From Deltaproteobacteria bacterium (GTDB lineage Bacteria > Myxococcota_C > UBA6777): a stretch of 64,000 nt of DNA. The position numbers and the translations under genes were made by a program. The stretch covers positions 57,543 to 121,542 of the forward strand of contig SBHC01000028.1 of assembly GCA_006226375.1 (NCBI GenBank), written 5' to 3'. The notes below the pieces were generated by a model that had not been told where the DNA came from, ran no database searches, and saw only the letters and a program-made list of their open reading frames with translations. Of this stretch, positions 1-8,265 are shown one piece after another (within the stretch, counting starts at the first letter, position 1; each line of letters starts with the position of its first letter).

Positions 1-66
1 ATCTTACACTAATTGCCACTAAGACAAGTTGTTCCCATTTGCTCCCAACAACAAACAGGAAAGTGG

Positions 67-1059
67 ATGATCAAAAAAGCAATGGTTCTGTCAGCAGGTT
101 TGGGGACTCGATTACGACCGCTCACCGATCATAGGCCTAAGCCATTGGTTCCGATCCTTAACACGCCCTTGTTGGAACACCACCTCCAACAACTCACTTT
201 GTTGGGGGTGGAAGAGGTAGTCATTAATCTACACCATCTTGCGGATCAGATCCAACACCATATTCAAGACGGAAGCCGCTGGAACTTGCAAGTGCATTAT
301 TCCTTTGAACAACCGAAGGTGTTGGGCACTGGAGGTGGGATCGCTGCTGTCGAAGAACACTTCAAAAACGAAGAAGCCTTCTTGGTGATCAACGGGGATA
401 TCTTCCACCAGATCAACCTACAGGAAGCCTTGCAGCATCATAAGGAATCTGGTGCGGTTGCCACCCTTCTGGTTCGTGAACATCCAGGAGACCCCAAAGT
501 CGGCTCTGTGGATGTCGACGATCATGGGTGGATTCGCAGGGTCCCTGAGATGCCTCAACGCGAATCATTATACAAGCGAATGTACACCGGGATGCAAATT
601 CTCACCCCGCAAATCTTCCCATACCTTCGGGAGCTTCCTCCCCCACCTAGCTGCATCCTCCGGACAGGGTACCGGCGAATGCTCGAAGATGGACACCCAG
701 TTGCCTCGTTTCATGTGCAGGATTCGTTTTGGAAAGACATCGGTAATCCCCAAAGTTATCTCCAATCCCAGTGGGATGCCATCGACAACAACCCATCGCT
801 CGCAACCCACAACGATTTGGATCCGTTGAAGATTGTGGAGCCTGTCCTCTTGGGCAAGAACATACAAGCAGAGCCAGGAACCCAAGTGGGTCCCTATGTG
901 ATCATTGGCGACAATTGCAAATTGGGCAAGGGCTCGGTGATTCAACATAGCGTGGTGTGGGATCACACACATGTAGCAGAAAATACAGTGTGGGATGGGG
1001 TGATCGCATGGGACGAAACCGTCGTAGCGACGGGCAGATCAGATGAAGAACAAAGGTAG
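67..1059 (+). CDS. Sugar-nucleotide pyrophosphorylase (nucleotidyltransferase) with C-terminal left-handed beta-helix
   Basis: The 330-residue protein should transfer a nucleotidyl group from NTP to a sugar-1-phosphate, giving NDP-sugar for envelope glycans. Its N-terminus carries the nucleotide-binding signature L-S-A-G-L-G-T-R-L-R-P followed by P-K-P-L-V-P. N-G-D-I-F near residue 107 supplies the metal-binding Asp. The last 70 residues contain hexapeptide-like turns (I-I-G-D, L-G-K-G), as in GDP-mannose and glucose-1-phosphate transferases with a beta-helix tail. I chose ATG 67 over an upstream in-frame TTG at 13 because AGGA lies six bases before it and because the family motif starts directly after. 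The sugar and the base cannot be told from sequence. It converges on the PP2C gene. Confidence 0.85.
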   Translation: MIKKAMVLSAGLGTRLRPLTDHRPKPLVPILNTPLLEHHLQQLTLLGVEEVVINLHHLADQIQHHIQDGSRWNLQVHYSFEQPKVLGTGGGIAAVEEHFKNEEAFLVINGDIFHQINLQEALQHHKESGAVATLLVREHPGDPKVGSVDVDDHGWIRRVPEMPQRESLYKRMYTGMQILTPQIFPYLRELPPPPSCILRTGYRRMLEDGHPVASFHVQDSFWKDIGNPQSYLQSQWDAIDNNPSLATHNDLDPLKIVEPVLLGKNIQAEPGTQVGPYVIIGDNCKLGKGSVIQHSVVWDHTHVAENTVWDGVIAWDETVVATGRSDEEQR

Positions 1060-1074
1060 GCAAGAAGCAAGGCT

Positions 1075-1845
1075 TTATTCGAGGGCTTCGACCAACATGA
1101 CCGTGATGTTGTCGTTGCCACCGTTTGCGTTGGCTTCGTCGATAAGTTTCTGACAGGCCTTATCGAGATCACTTCGGTAGTTCGTAACGATTTTGGCCAT
1201 TTCAGGGTCTGTCACCAAACCAGAAAGCCCATCCGAGCAAAGCAAAAACAGATCACCGGGTTCCACGTCTACTTTGCAAAGATCAACCTCAACTGAATGC
1301 TTCATACCCAGCGCTCGGACGATCACGTTCTTGTGAGGAAAGTTCTCGATTTCTTCGGGAGTCAGGGGTTTGATCTTCATGTAGTCGTTGAGCAGAGAGT
1401 GGTCTTCCGTCATCTGGGTGAATTCTCCCTGACGAAGACGATACACCCGGCTGTCGCCCACGTGTGCGATGTAGGCTACGTCGTCGAGAACCGAAACCAC
1501 AACCAAGGTGGTTCCCATTCCCTTTTGACGCATGTCTTTCTGGGCTCGTTCGTAGATAAGCTTGTTGGATAGTTTGACCGCAACGGACAGACGATTCTCT
1601 TCGTAGGAAAGAGACTTGTCCATCTTAAAGGGCCAGGTTCGTTCTCGATCGCGAGCCGTCTCTTCAAAGAAACGACCCAGCGTTTCCACAGCAATCTGGC
1701 TGGCGACTTCACCACAGGCGTGACCGCCCATTCCATCCGCGACGGAATATATGCCGTGAAGCGGACTCAAGTACAGATTGTCTTCGTTGGCTTTTCGCTT
1801 TCGACCTACATCCGTGAGACCGGCGGCACGTAATTTAAGCGGCAT
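1075..1845 (-). CDS. PP2C-family protein serine/threonine phosphatase
   Basis: A metal-dependent phosphatase expected to reverse Hanks-type Ser/Thr kinase signalling; two kinase-like genes are in this window. The family motifs appear in order: N-E-D-N near the N-terminus, V-A-D-G-M-G-G-H (metal Asp), G-T-T-L, H-V-G-D-S-R, L-C-S-D-G-L, and G-G-N-D-N-I-T near the C-terminus. At 256 residues it has the length of a bare bacterial PP2C (Stp1/PrpC type) with no membrane segment. The frame is open up to 1974, but the extension is low-complexity and not PP2C-like; ATG 1845 is preceded by a purine-rich stretch and is the better start. It is divergent from the DUF4388 gene at 2077. Confidence 0.93.
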   Translation of the reverse strand: MPLKLRAAGLTDVGRKRKANEDNLYLSPLHGIYSVADGMGGHACGEVASQIAVETLGRFFEETARDRERTWPFKMDKSLSYEENRLSVAVKLSNKLIYERAQKDMRQKGMGTTLVVVSVLDDVAYIAHVGDSRVYRLRQGEFTQMTEDHSLLNDYMKIKPLTPEEIENFPHKNVIVRALGMKHSVEVDLCKVDVEPGDLFLLCSDGLSGLVTDPEMAKIVTNYRSDLDKACQKLIDEANANGGNDNITVMLVEALE

Positions 1846-2076
1846 GGCCTTGCTTCTCCCTCGTAAACTCCGCAGTGGTAAAGGCAAATGGTGGCCAGTG
1901 ACATGACCATGGGGTTCGTGAGTGGCGATTATAGCGATTTCCGACCTCTGGGACAACAGGTTGACAAACCCCAAACAAAATTGGTCGCAGAACGGTTGTC
2001 AGGGTCAACAACCCATGATAGCCTAGAACCTTGAGTATACAACCTCGAATTTGTAGTAACATGTGAGCAATCCGAC

Positions 2077-4848
2077 ATGCCAGAGTTGACCTACACCGAA
2101 GACGGTCGCCTTCAATTTACAGGCAATTTTTATGAGATGCCCATTGGCTCACTCCTTCTTTGGGTACTGAATGAGCAACATCAGGGTGAATTAACTCTCT
2201 ATTACGAGGGGTTCACACAGATGCTCTACTTCACGAGAGGCTACCCCATTGCCTCTCGTGGCGGCCCTCCCGAAAACTTCTTAGGCTGGCTTCTCCGAGA
2301 AACCGGCAAGATTGACGATGGGACCTACCTCCAATCGCTTCAAACCATGGCCACCGAACAACAGATGCAAGGCCAGGTTTTGATCCAGATGGGTGCGATT
2401 AACCAAGATCAACTCACGGATGCCCTCAAGCTTCAACTCCAGCGCAAAATCCTTCGGATATTTCGGGCCAACGAAGGAGAGTTCCAGTTTACATCGACGG
2501 GCCAGCTCGCGGCGCAAGATATCGCTCCAGGAATTCTCAACCCCTACACCCTGATCGCCAATGGGGTTCGCCAAGAATACTCCGACGAACGCCTCGAACA
2601 GTACCTCGACAGATTTGCTGGCACGATGATCAAACGCAAAGTGGATCACATGTCGGAAAAGCTGTTGGAAAAACTGGGCCTGGACGATGTGGAGATCACA
2701 GCCCTTCAACTGATCGAAGGCTGGACCACCACCACGTCCTTCCTCAGCAGCGAATACTTGGACCGGACTCCATCTCTTGTACTTCTTACCATCATGACGA
2801 TGGCAGACCTGGTGATTGTCAAAGAATACGATGAACTCGCCATCTCCCGTGATCGGCGCAGCATGGGAACGCCCATCGCAGGGAATCCTTCACCAACCCT
2901 CGAAGAGCCACCTCCTGAACCAGCCGTTGCCGTGGGACAGCGTCCCTTGACGCCTGTCCCTGAGAGCGATGTCTCCATCTCAGTACAGACAGCCAAAGAC
3001 CCTCGAAAGCACAAGGAAGACCCCAATCGACCGAGGAAACGCGCGCAAGTCACCGTCCACGTCAAAGAAGACCGAATCGAGACCATCGAATCGCTGGCAG
3101 CCACGCCAGAAAATCTTTCAACCCTTGAGGGCAACGACGACGCTGATCTTGACGCAGCCTTGGACAGCCTTGAGATCCCTCAAGTGGAAGAGATGGAACT
3201 CCCCATGGAGTCCCAGTTTGAACTCAACTCCACCCAAGAGACCATGGCTGATCTTCCAGCCTTCCCCCAAGAGGAAGCGACGGAGGGAGCAACCGTAATC
3301 GACGCCGTTCCCTTTAGCGGCGACGAGCTGGAGAGCGCCAAAGTCTTTGATCCGTTTGAGTCGGAGCCTCCAACCAACCCAGAAGCTCCTTCTCTCACTC
3401 CGCCTCCGATAGCGATGGGACCCCCGGCTGGTTCTTCCCCTCTAACGGGGGCAGGAATCATCGCAGGTCCCCCACCTGGTTCGGGCGTTGGAGGGGTGCT
3501 CACCCCTCCTCCACCCTCACGCCTGTCTCCGTCGGAGAACTCTTCGTCCAGCGCTCCTATCATTATGGGGCCACCTCCCACGTCATCGGGAAGCAGCCCT
3601 TCTCAACCGGCCATCCTTGCTCCACCTCCGCCTTCCAGTTCTTCGCAGCCGAGTGTGTTGACACCTCCTCCGCCGGCTTCAGAGAACAAAGGAGCTATCC
3701 TCGCTCCACCACCACCGTCGAGTGACTCAGGTCCAGCGATTGCGCTAGGACCATCGACTCCACCTCCAACGGCGAGAGCGACCGCGACAGCGGCTCCAAG
3801 AACCGGTCAAGCTCCGATGGCATCTCCTCGGACTCCTGGTCCTTCCAGCCGTCCTTCGACACCCACTGCCGGAGCGAGCAAGTCCTGGGTTACGGCAACA
3901 CCTGGCCCGCGGTCTGCTCCTGCACGAGCCACCGCGAGACCAGCCACCACACCCATTCCCGGCTCAAGACCGTCACCAACTGCAGCAACGGCTGGCAGCT
4001 CTGTGGGTGGCCAGGCCACTGCAGGATCCTCATCGCCCAAACCCGCACCACCCCAAGCCAGCGCGGGTCTCTCGGAAGAAGATCAGGCCAAAGAACGTAA
4101 GATTAACAGCAAACGACGTGACATTGATGGCGGTTGCACTCACTACGAATTGCTTGAAGTGGACCGTTACGCCGCGATGAATGCGATTCGAGATTCGTAC
4201 TACAAGATGAGCCGTGTCTTTCACCCAGACAGCGTGGCAGGAACTCCGTTGGCTCACCTCTCGGATGACCTGGAGTTCATCACGTCCCACGTCAACACGG
4301 CGTATACGACGTTGAGCAACAAGGACCTCAAACGCGAATACGACGAAGAGTTGGCCGATCCAGAAGCGGCGAAGATGAAGGATCGGGCTCCCGTTGCGGC
4401 TCAGGCTGAGGTGCATTACACCAAAGCTCTTGTGTACCTCAAACACCGTGACTACAAGAAAGCGGAAGAAGAAATCCGCTGGGCCATCCAACTCCTAGAG
4501 GATGAAGGTGACTTTCAAGCGGTCTTGGCCTGGTCCATCTACAACAACGATGCCTACGGCAAAGACGAGCAAATCAAGCTGGCTCGTCACCACCTCGCCA
4601 AGGCCGAAGAGTTAAACGCTGACCCTGAGAAGCTCTTCTTCTACAAAGGGATGCTGGAGAAGAACGAGGGCGACTACGAAGAAGCGCTCAAATGCTTCAA
4701 CGAGTTACTTCGGCACAACCCTCGACACACCGATGGAACGCGCGAGATGCGAAACATCAAAGTTCTTCAGCGCCGAGAACGTGAGAAGAAAACGGAAGAA
4801 GAAACCAAGCCGAAAAAGAGCGGCTGGGGTGGCTTGTTTAAGAAGTAG
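2077..4848 (+). CDS. DUF4388 (PATAN-like) - proline-rich linker - J domain - TPR protein
   Basis: A 923-residue multidomain protein. Residues about 10-110 look like DUF4388, a domain common in myxobacterial signalling and motility proteins. Residues about 430-670 form a long Pro/Ser/Ala-rich linker with repeated P-P-P-P-S motifs. A J-like domain follows at about 689-765, with H-P-D at 716-718, the Hsp70-stimulating motif. TPR-like helices fill about 775-890 and the tail is Lys-rich. The likely role is scaffold or co-chaperone; the partner is unknown. It is followed in the same direction, 86 bases later, by the HEAT/BRCT gene, so the two may be co-transcribed. The domain names are from recognition of motifs, not from a search. 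Confidence 0.8.
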   Translation: MPELTYTEDGRLQFTGNFYEMPIGSLLLWVLNEQHQGELTLYYEGFTQMLYFTRGYPIASRGGPPENFLGWLLRETGKIDDGTYLQSLQTMATEQQMQGQVLIQMGAINQDQLTDALKLQLQRKILRIFRANEGEFQFTSTGQLAAQDIAPGILNPYTLIANGVRQEYSDERLEQYLDRFAGTMIKRKVDHMSEKLLEKLGLDDVEITALQLIEGWTTTTSFLSSEYLDRTPSLVLLTIMTMADLVIVKEYDELAISRDRRSMGTPIAGNPSPTLEEPPPEPAVAVGQRPLTPVPESDVSISVQTAKDPRKHKEDPNRPRKRAQVTVHVKEDRIETIESLAATPENLSTLEGNDDADLDAALDSLEIPQVEEMELPMESQFELNSTQETMADLPAFPQEEATEGATVIDAVPFSGDELESAKVFDPFESEPPTNPEAPSLTPPPIAMGPPAGSSPLTGAGIIAGPPPGSGVGGVLTPPPPSRLSPSENSSSSAPIIMGPPPTSSGSSPSQPAILAPPPPSSSSQPSVLTPPPPASENKGAILAPPPPSSDSGPAIALGPSTPPPTARATATAAPRTGQAPMASPRTPGPSSRPSTPTAGASKSWVTATPGPRSAPARATARPATTPIPGSRPSPTAATAGSSVGGQATAGSSSPKPAPPQASAGLSEEDQAKERKINSKRRDIDGGCTHYELLEVDRYAAMNAIRDSYYKMSRVFHPDSVAGTPLAHLSDDLEFITSHVNTAYTTLSNKDLKREYDEELADPEAAKMKDRAPVAAQAEVHYTKALVYLKHRDYKKAEEEIRWAIQLLEDEGDFQAVLAWSIYNNDAYGKDEQIKLARHHLAKAEELNADPEKLFFYKGMLEKNEGDYEEALKCFNELLRHNPRHTDGTREMRNIKVLQRREREKKTEEETKPKKSGWGGLFKK

Positions 4849-4934
4849 AAGAGCCCCAAGTTCAGGCGACATCAGGACATCGAAATTCCCTAAGAGCCAT
4901 CCTAGCTTACCTTCATACAACTGTGAGAGAGTGC

Positions 4935-7900
4935 ATGACCACTGCGGAGACCTCCTTCGACATCACCCTGGAAGATCTGCGACTCGCCTACCAACGACAA
5001 GACCCATCGTTTGTCCAAAAGCTGAAGTCGTTTCTCCAACAAGCCGATCCTTATCCCGATGATGAAGGGGGCGAAGACGACGTCAGCTTCTACACCCACC
5101 GGTACAACGTCCTCCACAATTATCAACTTCGAATCTTACCAGCCGGTGAGGAGCGAATGGCCCATCGCCAGAAGTTGTGGGATAGCTTCTTGCAACAAAA
5201 GTCCGGTGTTCCGCCACGCCTCCGACTCTCGCCCCTTATCATGGACTTGTACCAAGATGGGACGGAGTGGAGCCGACAAGCTCTGCTTACGATCATCACC
5301 GAGCTGCCTCTGATGTGGGGCCCCTGGAAAGGAATCAAGCAGATCTTCAAGCAAGCGGAAGCTTCCGACGACTTTGAGATGCTTGGCGCCATTGCCGTCC
5401 GCTGCGACATCCAACTCGCCAACCAATATGCTCCGCAAACGGACGTCACCGACCTGACTTTTGGATACCTACGACGCCGAGGTTGGCGCTACTTGCGACA
5501 CCTCGCGACTTCCATGCCCGATCTGTACCCATACGCTGTGGTCCAATTCTTGCGGTGGTATCCCTCGCAAAAAGACAACTGGTACGCAAACCAAACCTGG
5601 AACAAAACCTGGATTGCCAATCACATCTTCTTCCACAACCACAAAAAACGTGGCGGGGAGAAGCAGTATGGTTCGTCTTCGTTTAAATACGGTGGTTACT
5701 ACAACAAAGCCCCCGACTCACTCTGCAAGCACCGTGCATTTCCCGAGTTGTGGAACGAATCCCCCGAGCCACTCTTGGATTTGCTCTTGTTGTGCCGCGA
5801 TGAACACATCGGTCAGTTCGCTGTAGAGTTACTTCAAGAACAGTTTGCTTCGGACCTGCGGGACCTTCCTCTACCCTACATGATCCGGTTGGGGCAACGA
5901 CCCATCGCCTCCATCCAGCGGTTTGTTCAAGAGTGGATTCAAGACAACCCTGAGTTTCAAAAAGCGCAGTTCAAAGAGTTGGGCCTTCATGATTTGATGC
6001 TGAAACACTTCCTCTTCAGCGATGAAGAGAAAGTCCGCAAGTACGCCATCAAATACGCCCAAGACTACGCCAAAGATATGTCCTTTGACTTGTTGAAGCA
6101 GCTGTTCCGAAGTGATCACAGCGACCTCAACAAGTTCGGTAGCCAGCTGCTGTCCGACAAAGATCCTCGTGATGACATTGGCCTTGAGAACTTGCAGGTC
6201 CTGCTCAGGATTCCGAACGCCCTCGACATCGCGAAGAAAAAGCTGGAGTCGGGCTTTCGGCCAACCGAGATTCCCCTCGACTGGTTCAAACCCCTCTTGT
6301 TTGATGACAGCTGGAACCTCCCCGAGTACGCAGTCAGCTACCTGAAAAAGCAGTATCCAACCAAACAAATCCCAACCGAATGGCTGCAAGACCTGCTCCA
6401 AGACCCAGGGATGGAAGGCTCCTACTATAGCTACATGGCTCGCGAGTTTGCGATGTCTTTGCTGTCCAAACGGGCCAAGCAATTGGACACAGAGTGGATT
6501 CAGCTTGCCCTCCTCCACTCCAACTACACGTGGGAAATTTGGAGCCTCATCACAGAGGGCAAAATCACCACCACCCAGTTGGATTTGGACTGGCTCAAAG
6601 CAGCGGTATCCCCCGCACATTGGGACAAGAACCCATGGGTCATGAAACACCAACAACAAGGTCATCCTTGGGTGGATTCGTTTTCGTTCAACTACAGTCT
6701 CCAGGACTCAGTGCTCCGTTTTTTGACAGGCGGAGAAGCCTACAAGCCTGAAGACCTTGGGTTGGATTGGCTGCTGTCTCTGCTCGGTGAAGAAGAAACA
6801 GATCTGAGCCAAAGCATTGTGTCCTACATGATGGAACAGTTCCATCCCGTAGACTTCGCTTCCGACGATGAGCCCGAAGTTCCCGCTCCAGCAGCACCCG
6901 CTGTGTCCGAACCTGCAGAGAGCCCATTTGAAGGAAAAACTGTCCTGTTTACGGGCAAGCTCAGCTCCTTGACTCGCTCCGATGCCCAGGCGCGTCTCAA
7001 AGAGGTGGGCGGTAAGGCAGCAAAGAGCGTCACAAAAGACCTCGATTTCCTGGTGGTGGGCGACGACGGGTCTCCCCTGTTTACCGGCGGAAAGAAAGGC
7101 TCCAAGCTAACCAAGGCGGAGAAACTTCAAGCCGAAGGTGCAGCGTTGGAGATCATCAGCGAAACGGCTTGGCTTGGCATGATGGCTGAAGGCAGCGCTG
7201 CGACGGTAGAAGTGGACACCAACGCAGTGCATTCCGGTTACCGAAGGCTCCTTCGTTGGGCAAAGGATGGAGAGCAAGCCCAACAAGTCCAGAGTTTTGC
7301 GATTTCGTACCTTCGACATCGCCACCCCTTGCTGGGCTCACAGTTGACAGGCCGTCCTCTCAAAGGACACGCCATCATCCCACGCGACTTGTTTCTCGCG
7401 AACGACTTTCTGCCGCTCCTCGCCGATGAAAGCGCTGATCTACAAAAACTCGCAGTCTCCATCGCAAGGTTTGAGTTGCGGAGGTGGCAAGTACCTCCGA
7501 GTCAGATCTTTGCTCTCTGTGAAAGCCCCTTCCGACAAGTTCGAGCGTTTGCGATTGAAGCGTTGATGGGTCCAGAAGAAGGCGAGACGGCAGAGCCGTA
7601 TCACTTCCGCCCCGAAGAATTGGACCCCAACCTTGTGTTTGCCCTCTGTGAGAGCCGACGCAAAGCCGTGCGATACGCAGGGGTGAGCCTGTTGCAAAAG
7701 CACTACGATTTGCTCGATGGCGACAAGCAGGTCCTCCGTTTGGCGGAAAGTCCTGACCGCGATGTTCGAACCCGAGCCATCCAGATTTTGTGGCAGCGGT
7801 ACCGTCGCCCGTCCATTTCAGCAGCCTGGCAGCCCAAGCTCGACAAGAGAAACCCCATCACACCTCGGGCTTCCATGGATACCCTCCAGGACACGAGCTT

Positions 7901-8171
7901 GCTCCTTCAATTTGCTCGGATGGTCTTGTTTGGCCTGCCTCCCGGAAAGCTTGAAAAGCAACCCAAAGGGGCCAGCAAGCTTTGGTCGAACAGCAAAGCC
8001 AAGGTCCAGATGGTTCATGTGCTGAAGGATCTGGCGTTGGAAAGTCGGGATTTTGCGGAAGAACTCACTCCCTTGCTCCAACAGTTCCTGTCCTCGCATC
8101 ACAAGATGGAAGCGATGGGAAGCCTCACTGCGCTCGCTCAGATCGAACAAAAGTGGACCCTTCAAGGCTAA
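4935..8171 (+). CDS. Large HEAT/ARM-like repeat protein with an embedded BRCT domain
   Basis: A 1078-residue, mostly alpha-helical protein. A recurring unit with the pattern L-D-x-[DE]-W-[LIF]-x-x-L-L occurs at least six times between about 430 and 630 (for example I-P-L-D-W-F, I-P-T-E-W-L, L-D-T-E-W-I, L-D-L-D-W-L). At about 665-750 lies a BRCT-like domain: G-K-T-V-L-F-T-G-K-L, then A-R-L-K-E-V-G-G-K, D-F-L-V-V-G-D, and a W near the end, as in the BRCT of bacterial DNA ligase. More HEAT-like helices follow to the C-terminus. BRCT domains usually bind phosphopeptides or DNA ends. ATG 4935 was preferred to GTG 4923 because a GAGAG stretch precedes it. The function is unknown. The WD40-HEAT gene follows after 94 bases. 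Confidence 0.75.
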   Translation: MTTAETSFDITLEDLRLAYQRQDPSFVQKLKSFLQQADPYPDDEGGEDDVSFYTHRYNVLHNYQLRILPAGEERMAHRQKLWDSFLQQKSGVPPRLRLSPLIMDLYQDGTEWSRQALLTIITELPLMWGPWKGIKQIFKQAEASDDFEMLGAIAVRCDIQLANQYAPQTDVTDLTFGYLRRRGWRYLRHLATSMPDLYPYAVVQFLRWYPSQKDNWYANQTWNKTWIANHIFFHNHKKRGGEKQYGSSSFKYGGYYNKAPDSLCKHRAFPELWNESPEPLLDLLLLCRDEHIGQFAVELLQEQFASDLRDLPLPYMIRLGQRPIASIQRFVQEWIQDNPEFQKAQFKELGLHDLMLKHFLFSDEEKVRKYAIKYAQDYAKDMSFDLLKQLFRSDHSDLNKFGSQLLSDKDPRDDIGLENLQVLLRIPNALDIAKKKLESGFRPTEIPLDWFKPLLFDDSWNLPEYAVSYLKKQYPTKQIPTEWLQDLLQDPGMEGSYYSYMAREFAMSLLSKRAKQLDTEWIQLALLHSNYTWEIWSLITEGKITTTQLDLDWLKAAVSPAHWDKNPWVMKHQQQGHPWVDSFSFNYSLQDSVLRFLTGGEAYKPEDLGLDWLLSLLGEEETDLSQSIVSYMMEQFHPVDFASDDEPEVPAPAAPAVSEPAESPFEGKTVLFTGKLSSLTRSDAQARLKEVGGKAAKSVTKDLDFLVVGDDGSPLFTGGKKGSKLTKAEKLQAEGAALEIISETAWLGMMAEGSAATVEVDTNAVHSGYRRLLRWAKDGEQAQQVQSFAISYLRHRHPLLGSQLTGRPLKGHAIIPRDLFLANDFLPLLADESADLQKLAVSIARFELRRWQVPPSQIFALCESPFRQVRAFAIEALMGPEEGETAEPYHFRPEELDPNLVFALCESRRKAVRYAGVSLLQKHYDLLDGDKQVLRLAESPDRDVRTRAIQILWQRYRRPSISAAWQPKLDKRNPITPRASMDTLQDTSLLLQFARMVLFGLPPGKLEKQPKGASKLWSNSKAKVQMVHVLKDLALESRDFAEELTPLLQQFLSSHHKMEAMGSLTALAQIEQKWTLQG

Positions 8172-8265
8172 TGGCCCCAACGGTACAACGGGTTGCCCTG
8201 TCGTAGAGTCTGCCTGAATACAACAACGTTAACTGTCTCCCCTAGTGTGGGCTTGGAGAATTCGG

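Noticed and set aside
3400..3760. Tandem DNA repeat
   Set aside because: The repeated P-P-P-P-S coding is low-complexity protein sequence, not a regular DNA repeat.
5871..6665. Open frame of 264 codons on the minus strand
   Set aside because: Antisense to the HEAT/BRCT gene; shadow of its codon bias.
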